The notes: generated by a model from the letters alone, not told the origin. A DNA stretch of 21,210 nt from Neelides folsomi (GCA_034687125.1 JAQGBZ010000672.1:1-21210); one strand, 5' to 3'; shown: positions 8,863 through 18,661, numbered from the stretch's first letter. A program made the numbers and translations.

Positions 8863-9592
8863 CCTAATATAAAATGTATTGAAATTCGCTAATTAAGTGT
8901 TATTATTTCGTATTGTATAGGTTTTTCCGTGCAAAACAATAAATAAATTAACAAATTTTTGAATTATGATTATTGAATATTATTTATAAATTTTTGGTAA
9001 ATTCTAAAATTTCTCATTATTATATGGCATAATCAATACTTTTTCCCCCAAAGTGCCCAAATATGCTTTATATTCTTTTATGACATATAATATTCCGTAT
9101 ATTCTAAAATATTCCCACATATGTCGTAACATGGCCAAGTATTCTTTATATGACACAACAACATAGGCTAAATATTCCTCATTTTGGCCAATACGGACGC
9201 ATCCAAAGTCTCAAGCTATATTCCTCAAAGATAAAGAATATGTCAAATCATAAATGTCCGCCCTTTAATCATTAGGGTTGTCGCATGTTCCCTATATGTT
9301 CCAAAGTTCGTTCCCCTGTCCATTAGTATAGGAAATGGGAACATAGTTTACATTATAATAAGTACATTATAATAAGTACATTAGGTATATATTTTGATTT
9401 GAAGATTTATATATGTGAATGTGAAATGGATTAGCACTTCTCGTACAAAAAGGGTTATTATGTGCTTCGTATTAAAATTAAAGTAGTAAATTAAAATAAT
9501 ACAAAATAGAAATTTTTGAGTTTAATTAATGATCTTTAAATAGGAATTGACTGTTAGTGTATTAAATAGATTTATATAAGTTGCAGGTTTGG
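8863..9592. other. Non-coding DNA between MITE and ORF1 remnant
   Basis: This stretch has repeated short words such as TATTC, ACATA and ATGACA between about 9060 and 9250, giving a degenerate, low-complexity look. It carries no ORF. Confidence 0.4.
9350..9383. repeat. Tandem 14-mer, 2.4 copies
   Basis: ACATTATAATAAGT occurs at 9350-9363 and 9364-9377, then ACATTA. It lies about 210 nt beyond the stop codon of the minus-strand ORF1-like frame. Simple tandem tails are seen at the 3' ends of some LINE clades, but no such link is proven here. Confidence 0.8.
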
Positions 9593-9904
9593 TTAAACGT
9601 CGTGATAAATGAAGTTTGTTGGTGTTTTATTATCAGCAAGAAGTCGCTCAAAATTAAAACTAAGTTTTTCTATCAGTCTGTTAATAATTATTTCAGCTGC
9701 TTCTTTAGGAAGTTTATCTTGTGTTTGATTGGAGTTGTTATTTTCATCACATTTCATTTTGTTTTTGTTTAAAATTTTTTTCCGTTTGGCTGATTCAGAA
9801 AGCTGTTTTCTCGTAAGATCGGGAACAATCTTTATGTTAAGTAGTTTATTCTTATTTTTGAGTTGATTATCACGAGTGAAGACGTTTTTCTTTTCGGCAG
9901 GTGA

Positions 9905-9913
9905 TTTAAGATT
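9905..9913. repeat. 9-bp target-site duplication, left copy
   Basis: TTTAAGATT immediately precedes the left terminal repeat. The identical copy is at 11000-11008. Confidence 0.9.
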
Positions 9914-9928
9914 GAGTATATATTAAAC

Positions 9929-10039
9929 TGCCACCATTAAAATAAATTTTGCCACCAGTGTTAATGATTTTTTGCCACCATGGGTTTTGCCACCATTGAT
10001 TGTGAAATATGCCACCAAAATTAATCTTTTTTGCCATCA
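9929..10039. repeat. Left TGCCACCA array (six units)
   Basis: TGCCACCA occurs five times and TGCCATCA once, separated by AT-rich spacers of about 10 to 17 nt. Together with 10864-10984 it forms the long inverted ends of the element. Multiple copies of one short word in subterminal DNA look like transposase-binding sites, which is an inference. Confidence 0.9.
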
Positions 10040-10194
10040 TAATAAATTATACAAAAAACTGTATAATAACAGATTTATTTTAAAATTAACTTGAAGTTGA
10101 ATTATTATAAACAAAATAAATATGGTAATGTTAGATTATTTAAAACATATAATATGATAATTGAATTTAAATTTATTGTAGGATAAGAGCTTTT

Positions 10195-10585
10195 TGGCTT
10201 TAGAATGGCGCCCCAGTTTACGCTTTTCTCCAATTGGTCTGGTTTTAGCTTCTGGTGAAAATATAAAAGTATTCATTCTCGCAGAAATTCCAATAACGTG
10301 TTTGCAAACGTTGTTTTTTAAAAAAATAAGGACATGAACATTTAGAATTCTCCCAAGAATCCCCGAATTTCACTTCCAATAAGATATTTTCTCCCCTTTT
10401 TCTGCGCGGAACTTTTTATTATATCTCAACATATTTTCATTTTTAATGTGGTTTTTTGCTTCGGTCAAATTTGTGAAATTATTGGTTTTAGTCCAATTAA
10501 AACAACTTCTTGCTTTTTTTCTTATCGGTCCACTTTCTTCCTCGGATTCTGATTTTGATAAATAATCTTGTAGTGCTTGTGACAT
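10195..10585 (-). pseudogene. SWIM zinc-finger protein remnant inside the MULE
   Basis: The ATG at 10585 opens a 71-codon frame with an acidic-serine N-terminus (SKSESEEESGPIRKKAR) that stops at 10370. In a shifted frame just downstream are KCSCPYFFKK and then, after a second shift, VCKHVIGISARM. Together they show the CxC...CxH pattern of a SWIM zinc finger. A basic tail follows (RPIGEKRKLGRHSKAKK). At least two frameshifts or a stop separate the pieces, so it cannot make the full domain. SWIM fingers bind DNA or protein and often sit at the C-terminus of MULE transposases; here the catalytic region is missing. Confidence 0.6.
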
Positions 10586-10863
10586 TATTAATATAAAAAT
10601 GCTTTTTAAAATCTTTTATATTTCACTTTATGTATATATCTTTGCTTGGTATTTTTTAAGATTTTAAACTGACCTTGTTGTAAAGAGGAATGTTGTAAAT
10701 GGTATTATTCTTATTTATGTTAGACTCGTGACACTTCTTATCTTATTTTTCTCCTCTGTCTTATCCTCTTTCCCTTATTTATAAATATAATTAATTTCAT
10801 GCTTGTTTACCTTTTGTATGCTTAATATATTACTTTTAGATGGAGGAGATTATTTCATTCATT

Positions 10864-10984
10864 AGTGGCAATTTATCATGGTGGCATGTTTCTATGGTGA
10901 CAACTTTCTAATTTAATGGTGGCATTTTGGCATGGTGGCACTTTATCGTTTACACTGGTGGCAAATTGGATTATTATGGTGGCA
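10864..10984. repeat. Right TGGTGGCA array (six to seven units)
   Basis: TGGTGGCA occurs five times, with a TGGTGACA variant and an AGTGGCA partial unit. It is the inverted partner of the left array. Unit spacing is irregular on both sides. Confidence 0.9.
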
Positions 10985-10999
10985 AGTTAAATGGTACCC

Positions 11000-11008
11000 T
11001 TTAAGATT
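11000..11008. repeat. 9-bp target-site duplication, right copy
   Basis: TTTAAGATT, identical to 9905-9913. On the minus strand it encodes Asn-Leu-Lys in the interrupted ORF1-like frame. Confidence 0.9.
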
Positions 11009-11260
11009 CAATCGAAGAGGACGAGGTTCATCTTTGTTAATTACTTTGTCAAGTCTTTCAGATGCGATTTTCTCTAGTTTACTGGCAGTAAAGTTTGGAA
11101 TCAGTTGGTTGATTGTTTCAGTAGTGTCTTTTTCATTCTCAGGAATACCGAAAATTATCACATTGGTGCTTATCTTATTCCTTTCAGTATGTTCAATGAG
11201 TTCAGATTTTATAATATCAGTTAAACTTGAGAGAGGAGTTTTATACGCGTTTTTACTCAT

Positions 11261-11550
11261 TGAATAGGTAGTTGTTTATATTTTTCAATTTTCCTTCATA
11301 AATCCTCTTTATAAAATCAAATTAAATTTTCATTTATCCTCTCAATTTTCAGCAATTTTGGTAGTCAGAAATGTGAGCTCACCTTTTTCCTGACCTCCCT
11401 GCTCACTCTTGGTCACTCTGTCTATCCCCCCCAAAATGATGATCTAATTAATGGATGCTCCCTTGATAAAATTGTAGATAAAATATTAAGACAAAAGAGT
11501 TTAAATTAGTAAATTGTATACTATATAAGGCAAGCTATTCGCAGCACGCT
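11261..11550. other. Spacer between ORF1-like frame and integrase remnant
   Basis: It contains a GC-richer patch at about 11370-11440 with a C8 run, probably untranslated sequence belonging to one of the flanking elements. No ORF is supported. Confidence 0.4.
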
Positions 11551-11553
11551 AGC

Positions 11554-13290
11554 TTATGGCTTTTGGTTATCCCAAGTGGGCTAAGAGTCATTGAAGAAAC
11601 TCATTCCTGTTCGGCTGGAGGACATTTCTCATTTTTAAAAACTTATGATTCAATTAAATAAAGATTCTATTGGCCTTTCATGATTAGGCACATAAGAAGA
11701 TTTGTCCTAGGATGTGATGTCTGTCAAAGATTTAATAGAAGGATCAAGAAGGATTCTGGACCACTCACTCCTATTCCTCCTCCAATAAAATTCTGAGGTA
11801 GATGTGGAATTGATTTTATTGCACCATTCCGTAAATGCAAGTACATTTAGAATAAAAAGAAAAAAGTCTCTGAAAATTGTCATATATTAACAAAGGTTTG
11901 TCAGTTGTTATTAAATGTTTAAAGAAAAATATATTTATGAGACATAGTACACCAAGTTGTATCCTGGAGGTTTATTCATGAACTCATGTTAAGTTTGTCA
12001 CTCGACAAATACCATGGATTTTGTTATTGATTTAATTTTTCTGTACATTTTGCCGTGACAAAAATTCGCGTAACAATTCCCTGTGACAAAATTTGTCATT
12101 TTCATTTGGCGTGACAAGTTTGAAAATCAAATTATCAACAAAAGACTGTTTAAAAGAAACAGTTATGATATTATTCTGAGAAGTGAGATAGAAATCATAG
12201 ACATTATATTTTAAAATAAAATATCTTATGATCCAACGAAGGTCTTTCCTTTTCTTTTGACTGTCTAATCAACGATTAGAAAATTTGAAGGGTCGAGCAT
12301 TTGATCTCTAAATTAAATTTACAAAGGTGCTTATATATTATATTATTATGTACTTATATCTAAGAGGTATTACAATGTAATAGTCTTAATGTTATACTTT
12401 TTTGACTGTTTAAATTAATTTGTCACGAATTCCTATTCATGAAACTGTGTTAACTTAAATCCATCACAAAGTTAATACGCAAAATAGTTAACATGATTTC
12501 ATGAATAAGCCCAGTGAAAGTTATAACATAAGAGCATCTAGAACTGCCTCATATTCTCCTCAAACAAATGGAATTTGTGAAAGAATTAATGACACATTGA
12601 AACGTGTATTGGGAAAATATGTTGATGAAAAGAGTGAAAATTGAGAATCAAAGCTCCCTGGTGCAATATTTTCAATAAATACATCAATTCATAAAGTTAC
12701 TCAATTTTCCTCGTATTTTCTTCTATGTGGTACAGAACCAAGTTTACCTATTGATTGAAGATTCCCAGTAATGAAAGTACATGATGAAGAAAATATTGAA
12801 TTATTCCATCATGATGCATTGTCAATGGCTAGACAAAATACGTTTAAATTTCAAGCAAAGTCTATTGAATGTTTTGAAAAAATGTATAAAGTTGTAAAGA
12901 ATTAACTTAATACATTGGTTATGCATGCCGTATTTAGAAGAATAAAAGGCAAAACCACGAAATTTCTTGCCATGGGACCGACCATATAAACTAATTGGTA
13001 TAATAGGATCCAAGACATGGATTGTTATATGTAGGCGATGACAAAGCTAAAGGTAAGCATAGAAATATCATTGCTAATGCAAGACACATGAGATTGTATA
13101 AGAATGAATTCAACTCAGAAGGAATTGACGAAGAATATTCATATGCTGATTGGAGAGTTCAGGTTGATTAACTCGGACCAATGAGTAATGCTCTAGGAAC
13201 AAAGAAGAATGACAATGTTCACAAAGTGAAACATAGGTTATTTAATAATTCACATAGAAGAAATGTGAATGAGAATGATATGGTAACGTA
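11554..13290 (+). pseudogene. Ty3/Gypsy retrotransposon integrase, decayed and interrupted
   Basis: The frame from 11554 reads LWLLVIPSGLR, then an HHCC zinc finger (EETH...GGHFSFLKT...GCDVCQRF) and the start of the catalytic core (GPLTPIPPP, CGIDFIAPF). In-frame stops (TAA, TGA, TAG) break it. A MITE occupies 11962-12517. Beyond it the same protein resumes with RTASYSPQTNGICERIN, then AIFSINTS and the C-terminal FLPWDRPYKLIGIIG, matching the GPY/F module, and a final ARHMRLYKNEF, again with stops and frame changes. The middle of the DDE core is missing or unreadable. The order zinc finger, core, PQTNG and GPY/F is that of Gypsy-type integrases. The gene is not functional. Confidence 0.85.
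11962..12517. mobile_element. MITE of about 556 bp inserted in the integrase
   Basis: The left end TCCTGGAGGTTTATTCATGA and the reverse complement of the right end, TCACTGGGCTTATTCATGAA, form terminal inverted repeats of about 30 bp that continue through TCATGTTAA. The flanks AAGTTGTA (11954-11961) and AAGTTATA (12518-12525) agree at 7 of 8 positions and may be an aged 8-bp target duplication. Removing the element and one copy keeps the integrase frame open across the join. The interior is non-coding and carries several GTGACAAA words. An 8-bp duplication would fit hAT, P or Merlin; the ends do not decide which. Confidence 0.75.
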
Positions 13291-13396
13291 AATATTAAAA
13301 TATTAATATTAATGAAGTTGGAGTTATAAAATAATTATAAAATGCATAAATGCATAATGCATTAAATTATTATAAAATAATGTGTAAAATGTTTAA

Positions 13397-14187
13397 TTTG
13401 TTCAAGAGAAAGAAATCCTGGCCGAAAGTGAAGAAATGGATTTTGAAAGTCAGACATCGAAGGTTGGAAACCAACCGCATGAAAAGAGGGAGAATGGGAG
13501 AGAATTCTCAATTTCCATACTTTCCACTGAAGATAAAATTGAAAAACTTGAGACTGAATTTCAAAGAGCCCGACAAGAAATAAAAACAAGCTATCTGTTG
13601 TGACCGAGAGCAAAATTAAAGAAATTATGAAGACCTACGAAGATTCCAAAAGGGACACTATAAAGAAGACTGCCTAAGATGCTGGACAAGCATTGGATGA
13701 AAAACGAGATCATGAGATTGCCATGGCCAGTCGGAATTATTTAAACGTGGTTAGTGCCTAAGAGGGCAAAGCCTTAGAAGATTTTCAGAAGGCCCGAAAT
13801 GCCTTGATGGAAATTAAAGAAGTTGCTGGACCCAGTCTTCGACTAGATACCAAGAGAACCAATAAGAAGCCGGAACCCTTCAAATGCAGCCGTTGCGGAT
13901 CTACAGATCACCGTGTTCGAGATTGCAGAGTCGTCAAGCTTGGGTTTTGCATCAGATACAGTACAAGTCGGTCACGTCGTTGCAGCCTGCCCAAATCGGA
14001 AGAAGTGAATCTTCGCATTTCCAAAATGAAAATTCAAGAGGTTAGAATAAAAAAAAATTGTCCCTACCCATTTTGTTTGAAAATAAGAAAAAATATAAAT
14101 GTGAAAATTAAATGTGTAGATTTGTTATGCCCCAAGTGTTTAGAATTAAGTTCATTGAATGTTGAATCGAGGCGATTTCAAGCCTAG
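13397..14187 (+). pseudogene. LTR-retroelement gag remnant with two CCHC zinc knuckles
   Basis: A charged helical region rich in Glu, Lys and Gln (for example TEDKIEKLETEFQRARQEIK) is followed after a frameshift near 13590 by more helical sequence. In-frame TAA codons lie near 13676 and 13759. Then comes a perfect knuckle CSRCGSTDHRVRDC (13885-13926). A second knuckle begins with CIRY and continues, one frame over, as VGHVVAACPNRK (13967-14002). Gag nucleocapsids of LTR elements carry this pair of knuckles to bind RNA. It lies downstream of the integrase on the same strand, the reverse of the normal gag-pol order, so it probably belongs to a different or rearranged element. Confidence 0.75.
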
Positions 14188-14195
14188 AGAGAGAG

Positions 14196-14490
14196 TGGCT
14201 GAAGGCGAATACATTAGTTAGATTTGAGTTATTATAAGTTAGGTAAATTGGAAAGGTAAGAGACCTTTCCTTTGTTCTTCTTCACCTGGAACCTTGAAGA
14301 GGGAATGGAAAAAGGCATTCACTATTCCTCCGAGTTTTGCAAAGGCAAGAATGAATTCGAGCTCTTAAAAGTACATTAGATTTACGTGTTGAATAAATCT
14401 ATCATTTATTGTTCTGTTACAAATCCCTTGTCTACTCATTTAGCACCGCAAGTTAATCAGTTTAAGTTTAGCTAATAGCAATTACAACAA
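14196..14490 (+). repeat. Possible LTR after a purine tract
   Basis: An AGAGAGAGAG purine tract (14186-14195) is followed by TGGCTGAAGG, which could be a polypurine tract and the TG start of a 3' LTR. GAATAAATC with AATAAA (14392-14397) would be its poly(A) signal, and ACAACA near 14486-14491 a possible CA end. No second copy was found in the window, so this rests on layout only. Confidence 0.25.
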
Positions 14491-14962
14491 TCCACTTCCA
14501 CAATATTTTCATTGTGTTGTGAATCTTCTCATTTGACAATGAAATAAAAATCAAATTAATCTTCTAGTCCCCATACATTATGAAAATTTTAAGCGTAACA
14601 AAGATTTCTTTATTTCACAATTCTATTGAGAATGCATGTTTTAGAATTAAAGAAAAATCACACATGCATGTATTCTATAGAAGAAAGCCATGGTGACAAA
14701 GGTTTGTTATAATAATAATATTAAAGTTAGTCCTTACACTCAACACAAAATGAGAAATATTTTAACTCATTATTTTGATTCATATAAAATCAATAAAATC
14801 AAAATATATTTATTATTCTAGATAACAAAGAATGCTTAATCTATACAAAATTTCCATTAAATTACACATTAAACGTTAAAAATGTATCATACCTAATGTA
14901 TACATATCGGTATACCTATTAGTCATTTTTTCATCTTTCATATTAATGTAATGTATTGTGGA
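14491..14962. other. AT-rich intergenic DNA 3' of the ionotropic receptor
   Basis: No coding frame is supported. AATAAA on the minus strand at 14814-14809, about 150 nt past the receptor stop codon, could be its poly(A) signal. Confidence 0.4.
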
Positions 14963-17739
14963 TCAATGTAAAATAGAAATTTTTACTAATTTTTTATGTT
15001 TACATTTTGACGATTCAATAAGCAAACTAATAATTGAAAGCCCAAAACCACAAATGAGAATGAAAAAAGCAGTCAAAACATCTTTCATTTCCATTTGCTG
15101 TAAATCATTTGATAGTTTTGTTATTTTAATTGTACATTGAAAAGAGGTAGCTTTCATATAGTCTTTTAAAAGCCGATCTCTTACTCCTCTTTCAATCATT
15201 CTAGCGAATCTGAAAATAATTGAATCATGTAATTATAATTATGCATATTCAACACATTTTTTTTTATTATTTTTTGTATATTCGTATTTTGTAATTTCGT
15301 GATCGTGCAATTGTTCATTTATAAATTACAATATTTGAAATTTTGAAAATTAAAAGAAATTACACGCTATTGAAAAGAGGCCTTAAAACTGAACCACGTT
15401 TAACAAATAAACTTCCTTTGATTCGCTTTTCCCAAAAGCTTACAGAATTGATATTGTCGCAAGATGATTTTTCTTCAAACCCGTTTGTGTTTAAGAGAAA
15501 AGAAAATGAATCTGGTAGAGATATAAAGGCCATTTTTTCCCCAGAAAAAATATTTTCAAATAATGTTTTAACTTCAAAGTTCAATTGATTTTCTGTACGT
15601 GGTTTAATTATTTTTTGTTCTTCAAGTTCCTTAAATTAAAAAATTATACCCAGTAAAATATTAGGTATAATGTTTTTATTTAAAAAATATTAAACCCCTT
15701 ATATTTTTGATTGTTACCTTCATCAACTCTACTGTAGTGGGCATATAAGGATCATTATAAATTTGAAATGATTTTGATAAAATATCGTCAAAAGATTTAA
15801 TAGGAATTACTTCATCTAATAAAAAATTAATTAAACGGTGTAAAATTTATTAAAACTAAACGTTATTGATTAATTACATTGATTGATAAAACTGAAAATT
15901 TTAGGATTGTTATTATTTTTACTTACCTTTTAATATTGTTAATAATGAGGCTGAATAAGCAATAGAAATACATAAACATGTGAGAAGCCAAGTTAACGTT
16001 ACAATTCTCATGAAACCAAAACTCGGAGTATAATACCATCCTTATATGAATAAGTCTTTTTAACTTAAATTAATTTTTAAAAAATTTTGATAGTTAAATA
16101 AAATTTTAAATATTTAATTACCTTGCTGGCAAAAAATACTGATTGTCCATAAAATACTATCATTTGAAAGTATTATTTTATCATTATAATTTTTTTTAGG
16201 AACTAGACATTTTTTTAAATTGATAATTTTATTTGTTATTCTCACAGTTAAGATTATTATTATCATAATTATAAAAACAGCAATCCAAATATCGTATTTA
16301 AAAGTTAATGAATAAATATTTCGAATTGTGTTAGTTGGCGGCTGTTTAAAAAATACTATCAGCCTATAAATTAAAAAAATATAATAAATACTTATTAATA
16401 AAGAAAATTTGTGCTTTAAAATTTTACCGATTTTGAAGAATTGGGTGCAAAAAAGTAACGCCCTCTGGTCCAGAAATCCGATATAACAACATTTCTGTTA
16501 ATAAAGAAATGCAGATGTCGGCAACATTTAGATTTACATCAGCTGCCGTTCCAATCAATGTCCCATTTTCTAACTTTTTAAAATATCCGCTTCCTTTAAC
16601 CGCGACTTCACTAGAACCAAACAGATTTAAAAGTTATCAATAAAGAAATTAGACAGTACAAATACAGCATAATGATCGAAATGCTATAATTTAAAAATTC
16701 ATGAGTGAAATTTAATAATATCGTAAATAATGAATAAATTACGTAAAATTGCAAAAATCTCTCAAATAACGAAATACATGAACATCAATTCCACCTTCAA
16801 ATTCTGGTATTTCGTCTGTATCATTATTTTCTTTAAATCTCGTAGCCAAATTGTAACTTTTATCGTCCTAGAAAAAAGGTTTAAATAAATTGATTTACAT
16901 TATATAACAAAAAATTATAAATATGGAATTTAAAAAAATCTGTAAAATTTCGAAAGTACCACGGAAGCTCCTCTAATTGAAATATTATGTAAATTTTTTC
17001 TTCTAAGAATTTTATTAACAAAATCATAGAAGTTTATTTCCCTATGAGCAATTTGCTGAACAACGTGTATATCTTTGAAACTGTAAATCTCTAAAATTTT
17101 TGAAATATTGTTTTTGCCCACAATATTATAAATGTTTGAAGAATAAGAAAAATTTTCAATTCCGAATTTCTCCCAATCTTCTTTGGCATACTCTTTTGAT
17201 GAGCAAATAATAAAAAAAGGATCCCAACTTAATAATTTCTTTTGAATCTGTTTGAACTAATAAATATAATTGTACCTATTTGTATATATATATTTATATA
17301 ATAATATAATGATAATATTATTTTTATTGTCAAAAAAATTAAAAATTCTTAAAAATACCTTATTTAAAAATTTAACGACAGGGGGAAAATCCAATTCTTC
17401 AATAATGTAAACAATTCCCAAAGTCAAAAATGATAATGTCCCATTTATATTGTTTAGATCATTAACCGATATTTGATGGTCATTCAAAATATTATCATAT
17501 ATTTGATATCTGACACCTTTATGCACAAAAGTTTATTATTTTCAAATAATTTGCGAATTTTTAATGTATTTTGTAAATTATTAATTCTCACTTGAAGAAT
17601 CAAAGATTAGATCAAAATGCCTAAATAGCGATAAAATTTTGAAACACGAAGGTTGGCATAAACATATTCGATTTATCGGATATGTATTTATGAATAAAAT
17701 ATAATAAAAAATGTTTGTTAATTTTTTATAATGTATCAT
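14963..17739 (-). CDS. Ionotropic receptor (IR family, variant glutamate receptor), ten exons
   Basis: Exons on the minus strand: 17739-17592, 17516-17359, 17256-16960, 16867-16743, 16610-16428, 16363-16122, 16040-15927, 15815-15718, 15629-15364 and 15209-14963. They total 1,878 nt (625 aa), with GT-AG introns, matching phases and no internal stop. Residues 1-20 look like a signal peptide. The S1 lobe runs from about 218 to 325. The IR hallmark FFKQPP...IY precedes TM1 (about 328-346). A pore-loop motif WTISIFCQQG spans 376-385. TM2 follows (RIVTLTWLL...AYSASLLTIL, about 396-421). The S2 lobe opens DEVIPIKSFDDIL, and TM3 is about 588-608 after LQQMEMKDVLTAFF. Length and domain order fit a divergent chemosensory IR, a cation channel on sensory dendrites. 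Exon 3 could end three bases earlier (16963). Which IR clade it belongs to, and its ligand, cannot be told. Confidence 0.9.
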
Positions 17740-18660
17740 AATCAAGAATTTAGAATATTAAAATTAAGAATATTAGAAGGTACAATTGATTTTTTTGTTT
17801 AAAAATCTAATTAGTGTTTGTAGAAACCAATTTGTTATTTTAATTGTTAATCAAGTTAATGAATTATATATTGATATATGGTATAAAATATATATTATAG
17901 ATAAATACTATGAATTTATGAGCTAAAATGAATTTAATATTAGGAAATAAAAGTGAATCATTTCCTATAACTCTCTGTTGAATGAATTTATGGAATATTA
18001 AAGCTTATTACAATTTATGAATTATAAATACAATTATATAAAATGTAAGGTATACTACTCATATCTAATATGCCACTTATGACTTATGAAATAATCTTAT
18101 TATATTTAATGGGGACAAGAACCTTAATAAAGCGAAACTAACAATCAATTAAAATAAAACGGAGTAAATATAATAGTATAATGGCATTTCAAAAAGTACA
18201 ATCAATAACGTTGAATTTTTTAATAAAATAGAGCTATAAAGTGTTATTTTGTCAATCAAATGCTGAACATGTAAGAAAAATAGATAATGTAGCTTTAAAT
18301 TGGTTGACAAAAATAATATTATGTAAGTAAATATCTATACTTATTTTGAAAATTGGGAAATTTTATTTCATTTTTAGCACTTTGTGAAAAGAATCAATTG
18401 TTCATCGACAAATTAATAATTTTATTATTTATTCAAGAATTGATTGACAAAATAAATATTTATTTAATCGATCAAATGTTCAATTGCTGAATATTCTTGT
18501 TGACAACTGACAACAACCTACTTAGGTATAAATAATAAATACTCATTATATAATACAGCGTGGCAAAACTAATATGTCCCAATGGAGAAAGTCAGTAATG
18601 TATTAAGATAGGAAAATTATAAAATAACCTATATCTCAACGTTATAATTTAACACAAACG
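17740..18660. other. AT-rich DNA upstream of the ionotropic receptor
   Basis: No ORF or convincing core promoter is visible. The interval 18240-18520 holds several related TTGATTGACAAAATAA words (see the next entry). Confidence 0.5.
18244..18455. repeat. Inverted and direct copies of a 16-bp word
   Basis: TTATTTTGTCAATCAA (18244-18259) is the exact reverse complement of 18440-18455. A near copy, TTGGTTGACAAAAATAA, is at 18300-18316 in the second orientation. The pair could be the ends of a roughly 212-bp MITE, but no target duplication is clear. Confidence 0.6.
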
Positions 18661-18661
18661 T

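Larger units (their letters stand above)
9914..10999 (-). mobile_element. Mutator-like (MULE) fold-back element, 1,086 bp
   Basis: A perfect 9-bp direct duplication (TTTAAGATT) flanks it, the hallmark of Mutator-type transposition. The ends are inverted. GAGTATATATTAAACTGCC on the left matches GGGTACCATTTAACTTGCC read inward from the right, and both continue through GCCACCAT to TTTGCCACCAGTGT. Each subterminal region is an irregular array of TGCCACCA. Inside, on the minus strand, lies a short ORF with a broken SWIM zinc finger, a domain common in MULE transposases. The body is far too short for a full transposase, so this is a deletion derivative. The lack of any mismatch in the duplication suggests a fairly young insertion. 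Confidence 0.85.
9593..11260 (-). pseudogene. Non-LTR retrotransposon ORF1-like frame, split by a MULE
   Basis: Reading from the ATG at 11260, 87 codons are open to 11000. The frame resumes at 9904 and runs 103 codons to a TAA at 9593-9595. The 9 bp at 11000-11008 (codons N-L-K) are duplicated at 9905-9913, so the frame is continuous once the insertion and one duplicate are ignored: 190 codons with no other stop or frameshift. The order of motifs NVIIFGIPE, then SERL, RPLRLNL and IKIVPDLTRKQ is that of RRM-type ORF1 proteins of LINEs, which bind nucleic acid. No coiled coil is obvious and no reverse transcriptase lies nearby, so the copy is probably a fragment. A host-derived gene of this type is an alternative. 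Confidence 0.6.

Noticed and set aside
9929..10984. CRISPR-like array of spaced TGCCACCA units
   Set aside because: The units are only 8 bp, spacing is irregular, the two arrays are inverted copies and the host is a eukaryote. They are transposon subterminal repeats.
10932..11267. 111-codon plus-strand ORF
   Set aside because: It is the antisense shadow of the ORF1-like frame and runs across the MULE boundary, so it cannot be an old gene.
13362..13613. 83-codon minus-strand ORF
   Set aside because: It is antisense to the gag remnant, whose helical region and zinc knuckles explain the open frame.
11554..14187. Alternative genetic code to explain in-frame stops
   Set aside because: Stops of all three kinds occur together with frameshifts only in the mobile-element and pseudogene remnants, while the receptor genes read cleanly in the standard code.
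14196..14490. Confident 3' LTR call
   Set aside because: Only one copy is visible and its right end is uncertain, so it is kept at low confidence.
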